In this document: positions 32,751 through 43,129 of the stretch, piece after piece | How the letters are laid out: each line of letters opens with the position of its first letter | Numbering within the stretch: position 1 is the stretch's first letter | Assembly (NCBI RefSeq): GCF_024139115.2 | Contig: NC_085140.1 | Location: forward strand, 316,885,259 to 316,949,258 | Direction of reading: 5' to 3' | DNA length: 64,000 bases | From: Armigeres subalbatus | Lineage: Eukaryota > Arthropoda > Insecta > Diptera > Culicidae | Translations under genes and position numbers: made by a program | The notes under the pieces: model-generated | Told to the model about the DNA's origin: nothing | What the model saw: the letters and a program-made list of their open reading frames with translations, nothing else | Databases searched by the model: none

Positions 32751-32761
32751 CGACTGCGCCA
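32751..32761 (-). other. Primer binding site, tRNA-Ser type
   Basis: TGGCGCAGTCG on the minus strand, overlapping the last LTR base, is complementary to the 3' end of an insect tRNA-Ser (the GCAGTCG... type), as known for 17.6/297-like elements. Confidence 0.75.
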
Positions 32762-33092
32762 GTTAAGTTACGGGGCTTCGGAGCAGCGTTTTTAAAAAAG
32801 ATAACTACCTTCACCTAACACGATTGAACACAGAATGAATTTTATTTATTAATTGCTTACATCAAACCTTAATGAGTTGCACTGATTGCCTGACCTAGCT
32901 AAAAGTAAGTTTTGTTTATGTCCGCACTTCCGTCGTCCGATTGGTAGGTTGTTGCTAACGTCCTCTATTTGCTGGTCTCATCATTCGGGTTATCGTACTT
33001 TGGACTCATGCTATGCGTTCTGGTGGAGACTTAGGCTGCGAGGAAACTTGATGATGGTGGCGTAATTCTTGACGTTGGTGTCCGTTGTAACT
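32761..33092 (-). repeat. 5' LTR of the errantivirus-like element
   Basis: This 332-bp LTR starts AGTTACAACGG on the minus strand at 33092 and ends AACTTAACT at 32761. The duplication TACA follows at 33093-33096. Confidence 0.92.
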
Positions 33093-33127
33093 TACATAAA
33101 TAATATTTACGTCACTTAAGGAACTCC

Positions 33128-33170
33128 CGATTGGCAATCCTACGCTTTGCTTGCAAGGCTAACTGGGGAC
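33128..33170 (-). mobile_element. SINE head fragment
   Basis: On the minus strand, GTCCCCAGTTAGCCTTGCAA...GGATTGCCAATCG matches the first 43 bp of the SINE at 57004-57280. The rest is missing, so it is a truncated copy. Confidence 0.6.
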
Positions 33171-33692
33171 TCTCAGAAAGTGTTATTCTCCCATTTACCT
33201 TTAAAAATGTCACAAGGTAGCATGCATCATAAACAATTTCAAATTATCCTACTGAATGCATGGGAAACGTTCTACTGCAACGGCTTGCCCTTCCAGGAAA
33301 AGAATGTTACATACATCTCACCCAGGCAAAGCCGCGAAAAAAACTTCGGATTGTGCTACTGTTATCGTCATAACTGAATCGATCGATTACCAAGAGCCAA
33401 GTATCCCTCGTGCCTAAAAATTCAAAATGGAATTTGCATCCAATTAAGGAATATTTGGGGCTGGTTCGGGCCCTTCTTGCCAAATAAACTTCCTATCGGG
33501 TAAAACTAACAGCAGCCTTTTCCAACCCAACAACAATAACATGCCCACGAATTTCCAGACAATAGAGAATTATGGGTATCCCAGCCACGTTGGTTCGAAA
33601 ATGCTTCCTTCCTTATAAATGCAGTCAATATTGAAGATTGGCTCCATCGTACAGAGTGCGTCATTAAGAATTCTAATATTTATTTGTTGAAA
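33171..33692. other. Unassigned DNA
   Basis: No gene, repeat or RNA can be supported between the SINE fragment and the next MITE. Confidence 0.3.
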
Positions 33693-33850
33693 CAAAAGAT
33701 ATTTTAGTTACAAGATAAAGATTGTCGATACGGTTCACTTTGTTCTGCTGTCCGAAATATTTATATTTAGTGCCCTGTCTTCGCCAGCAAAAGATGTTCC
33801 GGACAGCAACGACAGCGACAATCTTTATCTTGTAAATAAAATATGTTTTG
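33693..33850. mobile_element. 158-bp foldback MITE
   Basis: Arms of 35 bp (33693-33727 and 33816-33850), CAAAAGATATTTTAGTTACA... and its complement, have two mismatches. An inner repeat around CTGTCCG/CGGACAG continues the palindrome. Non-coding. Confidence 0.75.
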
Positions 33851-34334
33851 TTGAAACCAGTTACATTATGTTTAAGGACAATAAGTACAATGGCTAGACA
33901 AAATGGTTGCTGTAGGAAAAAAACAGATTAATCCACTCACACGTTATTAAAAAATGAGAAGGAAAAACAGATTGGAGAGGTCAACATATTCTTTAGGAGG
34001 ATAGATTTCACTTATCCTATCAATATACATCCATTTGCGTCCATTTGAATGTCTTGTAGCAAATTATGAAAAAAAACAAAATCGATTTCGGAATTGTTTT
34101 TTAAAAACTTCCGACCCGATTGCAATGTGGCCAATTTTTAAAAGCAAAAAACTAGGTCGCGTTCCACGTTGAATGCAACCTGTTGCGAGAAAATCGGATA
34201 ATGGTAAGCACGAAATAAAGCTCATTTTTCGTAATTGCAAGAAATAGTATGTGCAACGTGTAATTCAATTTTTTATCACGTAAAACTCGTGCTGAAAAAA
34301 TCATATTTTTGCAATTAGTTGCACAAGTTAGGTA

Positions 34335-34524
34335 GGGGTAATGACGGCTTTGGCAGGTTTTGTTCTATTATTGGCAGAGGGTTTTTTATGACTGATTATG
34401 CTCAAATTTGGCCCAAACATTCTTTGCATATCAAAGAATATTGTGGCCAAATTTAATAAAATTCGGTCGACAAAAACCCCCCAGCCAATAATAGAACAAA
34501 AGCTGCCAAAGCCGTCTGTTCCCC
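34335..34524. mobile_element. 190-bp TA-duplicating MITE
   Basis: TA flanks (34333-34334, 34525-34526). Inverted arms of about 60 bp run GGGGTAATGACGGCTTTGGC on the left and GGGGAACAGACGGCTTTGGC on the right complement, followed by TTTTGTTCTATTATTGGC on both. Non-coding. Confidence 0.85.
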
Positions 34525-34639
34525 TACTATTTAAAATTTACTATGGCTTAGATTTTATTATCGCATCCTGTAGCAGCCAAAAATTTCGCGCTATCCGTTC
34601 CTGTGTTCCTTGAGCAAAAAAAAACAGAGGCACAACTCA

Positions 34640-35520
34640 CGATATCTCATCTACCCGTACACACGATTTTGCTTCACGTTTCGGGAAACCGCCATGAAGA
34701 AACCCGGGGAAAGGCCGAAAGCCGAGAGAACAAATGAAGATTACACACGGATTTAACGCTGAGTTCCCCAATCCGTGTGTCTTTCGTTTTTTTGTCCAGT
34801 CAGGATGCCCTTTGTTTCGGCTGTATTTTTTTTGCACATATTTACATAATTGTTAGATAGCAACGTCAGGACTATAATAACCTATAAGGCTTCCACAGTA
34901 CAAACCGGCAGAGCATCTTCCACGGAAATTGGACAAATCAAAATGGAGTTCGTCCGGTCGTGGGATGTACGGACGGACACATAAGACTAAAACAAAAACA
35001 ACTGTCTGGGGGTCTGAACGGTGGTCCGAACTGGATCTGGAACTGGGTGAAGTGAGATTGTGAAACAAAGCAGACTCAATACGAGAAGCAGTTTGCAAAA
35101 CGTTCTTGTTCAGTTTGTCATCGTACTTACGCATTCGCTCCGGTTAGCGCTTTTTCCATTCAAATTCCAGCGAAAACCCGCATTCATCGGAAAATAAGCC
35201 AATTAGCCAAATACCGAATAATTCAATTTACGACATTTGGGCTCGCTCTCTCCATATCTTCTCTGTTTCTGAGCTGGGATGGCTGAAGCCGTTCTTGATG
35301 TTTTTGTCACTTTTAGGCGTTCAGCAAAATTGGGAGCATTCATGTTTCGGTATCTTGCGAACCATTTCCAAATCAGGCAGGTGAGAAGACCATGTTTGGC
35401 AGCCCATAGACGGGCCGAGAATAAACGAACTCCAACGCATGCAGACATGCGATCTGCAACGGAAGTTGGTTGAATTATGACAAATTGCAACTGGCTTGAT
35501 TTACGCAATAATGGCGTTTG
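34640..35520. other. Non-repetitive island, function unknown
   Basis: This stretch is less AT-rich than its surroundings and shows no element ends or tandem structure. Short open frames on both strands (for example 35203-35508 minus and 34853-35134 minus) match no family I recognise. It could be a regulatory or exonic piece of a host gene, or an old unrecognised repeat. Confidence 0.25.
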
Positions 35521-35867
35521 CGCTGCACCTAAGGTTATGTTTGAAACGTTTTAAATGAGTATACACGATTGAGAACATGGGCATTTGGAATGAACCATCA
35601 ATTTTAACTGATGGGCTCTTCGGAATATTTTCACAAACCAGATTATGTTGGCCATTCTTCGCGTCAAATGCTTTCGAGCAACTAATTAGAACTTATTTGT
35701 GATTATTGAATGGATGGTTTTACACCGTTCCTCAACCATAAGACGAGTTAAATATTTGGCATACCGAAAAACAAGCATAAGGGTGAGCTAATCATTTATT
35801 AGAGAAAATTACGGCTTCACCAGTTTAATCTTTATATTATAATTATTGGCAAGGATTTGCCTTTCTC

Positions 35868-37110
35868 GTACACCAAGGTGCAACGAAAAGGCTATATATT
35901 CACTTCCAAGACGATTTTGTGATAGAAGTTCCGGAGAACCATCTATCTATATCTCAATGTTTGTATGTTTGTATGTATGTTTGTATGTATGTTCCAGCAT
36001 AACTTCTGAACCCATTAACTGATTTCAACCAAATTTGGAACACACATTCTTTACCTTAAGGAGACGACGATAGAGGGGTTAAGGATGCTCTTTGGAAAAG
36101 AGGGAGGGTATGGGGGGAGGGGTATTGCTAATTTATCGATCAACTCAGTGTAACTTCTGAACCCCTTGGCAGATTTCAACCAAATTTGGAACAAAAATTC
36201 TTTATTATAAGGAGACGACGATAGGGGACTTAGGGATGTTCTTTCGAAAAGGGGGAGGGTGTGTGGGGAGGGGTATTGCTTAGTTATCGATCAACTCAGT
36301 TCAACTTCTGAACCCCTTGGCAGATTTCAACCAAATTTGGAACATAAATTCGCTATCTTAAGGAGACGAAGATAGGGGGTTAGGGATGCTCTTTGGAAAA
36401 GGAGGAGGGTGTGGGGGGTGAGGTATTGCTTAGTTTTCCATCAACTCAGTGTAACATCTGAACCCTTTGGACGATTTCAAACAAATTTGGAACACATATT
36501 CTTTATCATAAGGAGACGACGATAGAGGGTTAGGGATGCTCTTTGGAAAAGAGTAAGAGTATGGAGGAGGGGTATTGTTAAGGTATCGATCAACTCAGTG
36601 TAACTTCTGAACCCCTTGGCCGATGTCAAACAAATTTAGGGTGGAAGGGGTATTGTTCAGCAATCGATCAACTCAATGTAAGTCTTGCACCCCATCACCG
36701 ATTTGTATCAAATATTGTCTTTTCTAAGGAAACGATTTTAGTGGATGTGGGTAGGTCATTTTAAAAGGGGAAGGGTGTGAGAGAGGGGTATTCTTTAATT
36801 AATTATCTCAGTGAAACTTCTGAACCCATTTACCGATGTTTACCAAATATGGAACCCATATTCTCTGTCTAAGGAAGAATATATCAGACTGGGAGGAGTG
36901 TCATAGCTGAATGAGAGAGAGGGTGTATTTATTAAACGAACAGTTTAGTATACCTTTTTATCGCATGAGTAAATTCAAACTAAATTTGTAAACACGTATT
37001 CTCTACCCGATAGACACTTATTATAGAGAGTCTGGGAGGGACTTTTGCAATGCGGGAGGTTATTGAGGTTGGGTATTGTTTAGCAAACGACTTAATTTAA
37101 AATCCCTCTT
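35868..37110. repeat. Tandem array, ~150-bp unit, led by a CCTTTCTCGTAC end
   Basis: The array starts after a GCCTTTCTCGTACACCAAGG motif (35868) that is also seen at 52472. Units begin AACTTCTGAACCC at about 36001, 36151, 36302, 36452 and 36601 (period 149-151 bp), then become degenerate to about 37110. Each unit holds AAGGAGACGACGATAG and a G-rich GGGAGGGTGTGGGGAGGGG block. It looks like an internal satellite of a dispersed Aedes element. Confidence 0.75.
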
Positions 37111-37272
37111 ATTTACTTAATCCGAGGTTCTTTGACATTCTACAATGCTCCGAAAACAAATTGCCCATATATTTGAATGAACATGTAGGGCATTTAGGAT
37201 AATTATGAACAGCATCAGAAAAATCTTTCGTAGAAAGCATGCATTTGCTGGGTATAAAGCAATGATAATTGT

Positions 37273-38979
37273 GATTGTGCCACGTTTGGCCTAATGCCGT
37301 TTGGCATAAGGTCGTTTGGCCTAATGGTCGATTGGCCTAATGGTCGTTTGGCCTAATGGTCGTTTGGCATAATAGGTACATATAGGCGTAAACGATTGAA
37401 ATATATTGTTATATGAAATTCTTTTTGTAGGTGCAAAATAAAGCCATGTGCATGTGATCAAAAAGCGAAATACAAACTAACGTTAAAATATTGCAAATCA
37501 CTTTTATAATACAATAAATCCAGGAAATTATAATAGGAAGGTATAAAAAACAATGAATCAGATATATGTTTTGGCAATGTCGACATATGAAAACAGTATA
37601 ACTTGAAAGAACTGATCATGCTTTAAAGTAGGCATCAACATTTTTGGAAAATGCTTGTCATATGCAATACCAAAGCAACATGCAGTAAAACTCGAAAGAA
37701 CAGCACATGCTTTAAAGAAGGTGTCAACCATATAGTAAAGATTGTATGTTTCCTATACAATGTCAAAACTGTAAAACTCAAAATACAAACCCCATTCGAT
37801 TTTGGCATCACGTCCAGAACATTTATGTTGTCAAAATCGAATGGTTTTTGTTTTCTTATGATACTTTAACATTTCTTCACTTTTTGTGACGCTAGCCACA
37901 CTCTAACCTTTTTTTACATTAAGATACTCATTTTTCTTATATTTATGTTGAAAAACTATGTTGATTTTTCTCAAAATTGAGCCCACAGAATTTTATTTCG
38001 AAATGAAAAGTGAAATGAAACCCAATTTTAATCATCTTTGAGGGGAATTGATGATTTTTCGGCGGAAACATTTTATTTTATTTTAAAAAATCAAAATGTT
38101 TATCCAATTTTTTTTTCAGGCAAAATATACATTGAAGAAAGTGAGTTTCCAAACAAAACATCAAAAACTGTACTTCAGACAATATTCGGCTAAAATTGAA
38201 TTAAATCGCTTATCAGCAGAGTGAACCCAAACTTATGGCTGGTTTACCATATAGTGGGTGAATCCAAACTTTTGGCCGCCAGCCGTCTCCCTAATAAAGA
38301 AAATAATAATAATAATAATAATAATAAAAAACTTTTAGCCGATGCATACTATGCACTTGAGTAAAAATTTTGATTCTTAAAAATAAAAAAAATCCTCCGA
38401 AAATCATCAATGCCCCTCAAAGATGATTAAAATTGGGTTCCATTTCACTTTTCATTTCGAAATTTTTTTGTGGGCTCAATTTAGAGAAAAATCGACATAT
38501 TTTTACAACGTAATAATAAGACATATGAGTATCTTAATGTAATATTTTAATACATGAAAAAAAAATTGTTAGTTTCAAATACCTACGGTGTAAGATCTAC
38601 TCAATTCTTTGTATCGAGCTAACAATACCCGAAATCGGATATAAGACGGCGAAAACACGACCAAAAACTTTTGCCTATATTTTTAGAGGGTGAACCCAAA
38701 CTTTTGGCCGGGAGTGTACATATCGTATGTGACTGACAATGACTATCGGATAATGTTGTTATACAAATATACACCAATAATAGTAGCATTAAATAAAATA
38801 TTAACATTTTCACATATTTTACTTGAAAGAATAATTTACGTTTTTCAAATTATGCCAAACGATCATTAGGCCAAACAACCATTGGGCCACACGACTTTAG
38901 GCCAAATGACCATTAGGCCAAACGGCCTTATGCCAAACGTCATTAGGCCAAACGACTTTAGGCCAAATGACCTACAACC
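37273..38979. mobile_element. 1.7-kb Foldback-like element
   Basis: A perfect 9-bp duplication GATAATTGT (37264-37272, 38980-38988) flanks inverted ends. Each end is made of several imperfect copies of a unit of about 17 bp, TTTGGCCTAATGGTCG, in opposite orientation at the two ends. Tandem short repeats in long inverted ends with a 9-bp duplication are typical of Foldback elements. No transposase is seen. A further palindrome is nested inside (37912-38555). It inserted in a field of ~60-bp repeats that resumes at 38989. Confidence 0.8.
37912..38555. mobile_element. Palindromic sequence nested in the Foldback-like element
   Basis: Arms of about 180 bp, including AAACCCAATTTTAATCATCT (38027-38046) and its complement at about 38422-38441, are separated by about 270 bp. 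A CAAACTTTTGGCCG motif occurs in the centre (near 38262) and again beyond the right arm (near 38697). (AAT)n with CTAATAAAGAAAAT at 38290-38330 looks like a LINE tail. Confidence 0.6.
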
Positions 38980-38988
38980 GATAATTGT

Positions 38989-39240
38989 TACCCTTCATCG
39001 GAATCATGGTTTGCCCAGTGAAAAGCAATTAATAATTTGTTTCCCTCTGTATGGTGGATGTGATTGTTTCTTTAAAAGTAGGCATTTGCCCGGAATAATG
39101 CAATGGTGGGTGTGGTCCCTTCTTTTAAAATTTGCGTTTGCCCGGAATAATGCATCGATGGATATTTTTCCTTCTTGAGAAATAGACGTTTGCCCGGAAT
39201 AAGGCGAGGAATAAGGCTATTCAAATCTACGATCCCTTCA
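38989..39240. repeat. ~60-bp tandem repeats (TTTGCCCGGAATAATGC)
   Basis: Imperfect units carrying TTTGCCCGGAATAATGC occur at about 39076, 39135 and 39189. A related copy (GCATTTGCTGGGTATAAAGC) lies before the Foldback-like element at 37241, so that element split the array. Confidence 0.5.
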
Positions 39241-40030
39241 AAATAAGTCAATGTTTCCAAAAGCCTTATTTTAATCAAATGATGAAGCATCAATAAGTAA
39301 ACACAATTACCCTGTTGACCAATTGGTTTTATCATTTTCCGATTGTGAAAAAAAACCGCGAACCAAACTGGCAATTCCGAGCAAGGCCGGGTACATAAAG
39401 CTAGTAGTGTTATATACCAATCGATTCAGCTCGACGAATTGGGATGATGTCTGGCTGTATGTGTGTGCGTGTGAGTGCGCGTGTATGTATGTACGTGCGC
39501 AAATAAAACTCACTCATCTTTAAAGAGAGTTGAAATTGAAAATTCGGTTCAAATTATTGTGAAAATTTATAATTATTTCCATATGGAAAAATTAAGTAGG
39601 TAAATCATCCAAAATTTGAACAAGAAATTTTTCTCAATTTTCAAAAGATTTTCTTCCTAAGTTGTTGTGAGAAAATCTTTTAAACTACCAAATTAAATCG
39701 TTTTCAATTTCCACAAGATATTTGTCCCAAATTTCGTGGCATGTTCTTCGGATTTGTATTTGAAAATTCAAGGATGTCTCTTCTGAATTTCATGCTGAAT
39801 TTGGACACCCTAAGAACTGCTGTAGTTTATCAAGTAGCTATCAGTTGGATGGACTTTGAGTTAATTAATAATGAAATTAACATGACTCATCGGCCGCATC
39901 GCCGCTGAGGTCACTCGACAGGCTTTCAGTGGAGGATGTCACAATCCTAGAAGACACCATCCTCAAAAATGTCCGAAATAAAGGAGAAATAAGCAGAATC
40001 CGCTGCATCGAATGTCGAACCGCTCTTTGT
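39241..40030. other. Unassigned DNA with fragments of dispersed repeats
   Basis: 39408-39530 holds the GTTATATACCAATCGATTCAGC motif and GT-rich run shared with 52556 and 58810. 39560-39800 is AAATTT/GAAAAT-rich low-complexity DNA. No gene. Confidence 0.35.
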
Positions 40031-40244
40031 GGAATCTCGATCAAAATGGCTCGCGCGCACCGGACAGCTGCTTTCTTATATTCAATAAAATAAGCCCGTT
40101 AGCCCCGCCCCTTTGTGATCTGTATGAGTATAAATATAATGTGCACTCATAACGATTAATGAAGGGACGGGGCTAATGGAATTACTTCATAAGATATAAG
40201 AAAGCTGCTTTTCGGTGCGCGCGAGCCATTTTGATCAGGATTCC
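40031..40244. mobile_element. 214-bp foldback MITE
   Basis: Inverted arms of about 75 bp contain GATCAAAATGGCTCGCGCGC and its complement, then AGCTGCTTTCTTATA and a GC-rich TTAGCCCCGCCCCTT block. Ends GGAATC/GATTCC. Non-coding; the target duplication is unclear. Confidence 0.75.
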
Positions 40245-41616
40245 GCAGACAACGAACCGTTCGGAGAATGACAAATCCTAAGAATCCTATGAAATTTTCT
40301 CACAAGATTCTGAATTTGGTTATGAGATGTTGGTTATCTAAGATACGTCTTGTTGCAAAGAATTACAACAGAAATTTGACTCAAGACGAAGTTTCTTCAT
40401 ATTACCAAACATTATCTCTTGGCATCTGTCTGTCCAAGCGACGTTCACCGATGGGTGGTTGCTGTAGATAGTTTGCACTGAGGTGTCTTCATTGATTGAT
40501 CTTCATTGATTTTATACGAAAGTCACCATTTTATACAATAGAAGGTTGATCCCACTATCCGAAATAAACTTTCTCAAAGTGCAAAACTGGATAGGATCAC
40601 TAACAGCAACCAAGCTACCATGCCAAACCCGATGCCACCGAAACAGTTTTTTTTATAACTACATAATTTTATTTGCTAATTATCTAATACATGTATTCAT
40701 CTCTAAGATTTCTTAACACTATCATCCTTATTTACTATGTTACATTTTTAGTTATTATTAATACATTTCAATTGTCTCTGGCAGTTGGGATTTTTTCTCT
40801 GGTTGAATCACCGAAACAGTCCATTTTCGAGTTAACTCTTTCTTTCCATAAAATGTTGGTCCTGAGAAGAATCAATTTTCTTTTCCCAATGCGCCTTTCC
40901 AACTAACTGACACCACAATTTGTAATAAATTTTCAGCATCGGCACTGGCGGTGCGGGATCGCAAGAGTGCTTTTTTGTTATAGTCAACCCTTTTTTCATA
41001 TGAAATGCTGGTTCGTTGAGGTTGAATGATCTGCAGCAACACACCAAGCACCACCAACAATGCGATGGATTTTCGTTGAAAATATTAACAGCGCATCCGT
41101 GATTCTGTGTCCACTCCGCTGCGATCGCTTTGATGCGTCCGCTCTGCATGAAATTTTGTTCAAACTTAGGATTAGATCTAAACCCGTAAGTGATTGATTT
41201 TAGATGTCTGTGCTAGTGATGCATGTACATGATTGGTTAGTTTTCCTATTTCTAAACTTCTTATCAATTATCGATAATAAATAGTTAAATATAAATACAA
41301 AGAAGCGTTGACTCATCCTTGATCGAATGGTCCAAAAAAATTGAAAGTCCATCGAGAAACGGCTGAGATATAAAGTCTATCATATTTTCGTGACGGTCTC
41401 CGGTGTTTTGCTATTATTTTCATTATGTAATACAAAAATACTTCCACATTCACATAGTATGATAAAACCATCATTTAAAGGTACCAACTGATTTTGACCC
41501 TTAGTTAATTATAGTTTTCTAGAAATCAAAGGGGGACGTTTTGGCCAGGTGGGGCGCATTATACCGTCTTACCCTAACTCATGTTTATCATAATTTATCA
41601 AATAATCCTCTAAACA
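40245..41616. other. Unassigned DNA
   Basis: No supported gene. The segment GGCCAGGTGGGGCGCATTAT (41541-41560) near the end resembles a MITE terminus, without a partner. Confidence 0.25.
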
Positions 41617-42377
41617 ATGCCACAGACCAGACAGTCAGAGATTGAGGCGCTGAAGACTGAAATTGATCAGCTAAAGGTATGGATGACATCGGGAAATAGT
41701 AGTAAATTTACTATCCCCGATGCCATCAAGAACCTATCGGAGTTGTCCGGTAGTAAAAAGGAATTTTCCAGCAGGCTACGGGAAGTAGACGAGCTATATG
41801 AAATGTTCAAGATAAAGTGGGCTAACGGACAGCCCGATTCACTAAGCTCGATGTATATTAGAGCGATCAAAAATAAAATTAGAGGAGAAGCCCGCGCGAT
41901 TGTATGCGCAAATCCTGAACCTGATTCCATTGGCGGTATCAAGCAGATCCTGTTAGAATAATACGGTGATCGATTTGACTTTGCGACAAATGTGTCGACA
42001 CTGTTTAACATTAAGAAAGGTGATAAAAGTCACCGGAAATTCTTCAATGAATGTAAGGAGATTAACACAAGATCTAATTTGAATTCCAATCCCATCACAG
42101 GAAAGGAAATCATAGATATTCGAACCGTTACTCGATATCTCAATAATATTGGGGAACCTTTATCATTAGATTATGTAAGCCTAAAACCTTAGAAGATGCA
42201 TACGCGTCAGTGTGTATTAACCAGAACGCAGAAATTAGATCCAGACCCGTGAAATCTCAATTCAACAAATTTCCCAACAAAAGCAACGTCCCCCCGACTA
42301 GCTCCCCTAAGGAGCATATAAATTCGAAACCGCCATATAGGAACCCGATTCAAAAACATAAAGGTAATGCTTGCTAA
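41617..42377 (+). pseudogene. Gypsy-type gag fragment
   Basis: The frame begins with ATG and a coiled-coil-like start (QSEIEALKTEIDQLKVWM), followed by capsid-like FSSRLREVDELYEMFKIKW and IRGEARAIV. A TAA at 41959-41961 interrupts it; the same protein goes on with YGDRFDFATNVSTLFNIKKG and NPITGKEIIDIRTVTRYLNN. A frameshift near 42170 leads to LEDAYASVCINQNAEIRSRP, ending about 42377. This resembles Gag of 412/mdg1-like or errantivirus elements. No LTR or pol is attached; a TTAA element lies just downstream. Confidence 0.65.
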
Positions 42378-43129
42378 TAGGGTAAGAGACCCCAAAACAA
42401 ACTTTTGAAAAAACGACTTTTGAGTATTCACTTATATTTACCATGTTTGAGATAGCTTTAACCCTTATGCGGCCGACGGGGTACCCGTGTTCCTTTTTCA
42501 ACTTCAAGTGGTGATATTTCAATGAATTTTTATAGCTGAAAGCTGAAACTCGGTGACATCTAAGAACTCCATAAAATGTAGCATCTGTGAGAAAATCACG
42601 TTGATACAGTGAGGAGGGACGTGGGGAGGGGCATCTGATTTTTTTACCACGTGGATGGCCGACAGGGTACCCGTGTTCCACTAAATTGGTATTTTCATAA
42701 CTTTAACAATTTTCAACCGATTTAGATAATTTTGACAGTTTTGGAAACAGAAACTCATATACTTTTTGCCCATTGTCAAGGTTTACAGCTTTTGTCCATG
42801 GTTATTCAAGAAATCTTTGAAGTAAGGCTTAAGAGTCTACACACGTAACCGAAGGACTATCAACCAGTTTCAAATTTTTAACATGCTCATTGCGCTTCTT
42901 CGAATAGTCGGTGTTCACAGTATATATTCTGGGTCTCCAAAAACCCCTGGAGTAAGGCCTCACTGTTCCAAAAAATCACTGGAATAAGATCTTATGGTCT
43001 GCTAACGTAACCAAAGGTCTATCGTGCAAATTCAAAAACGGTACATGCTCTTTATTGTGTTTAGCATATAATGCTTTCACAGTATATGTTCTGGGTCATC
43101 CAATGATCTTTTCTCAAAACATGTTTGCA

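Larger units (their letters stand above)
25039..33092 (-). mobile_element. Errantivirus-like gypsy element with env, near full-length, inactivated
   Basis: Two LTRs (338 and 332 bp) start AGTTACAACGG and end AACTTAACT on the minus strand, the AGT...ACT form of gypsy-group errantiviruses. They are flanked by a 4-bp duplication TACA (25035-25038, 33093-33096) within an alternating pyrimidine-purine site, as is usual for this group. The order is LTR, tRNA-Ser-type primer site, gag, protease, RT, RNase H, integrase, env, polypurine tract, LTR. Every gene is damaged: frameshifts in gag, at the pro/pol joint, in RT, at the integrase end and in env, plus a 701-bp MITE in integrase. This is an old endogenous insect retroelement. 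Confidence 0.93.
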
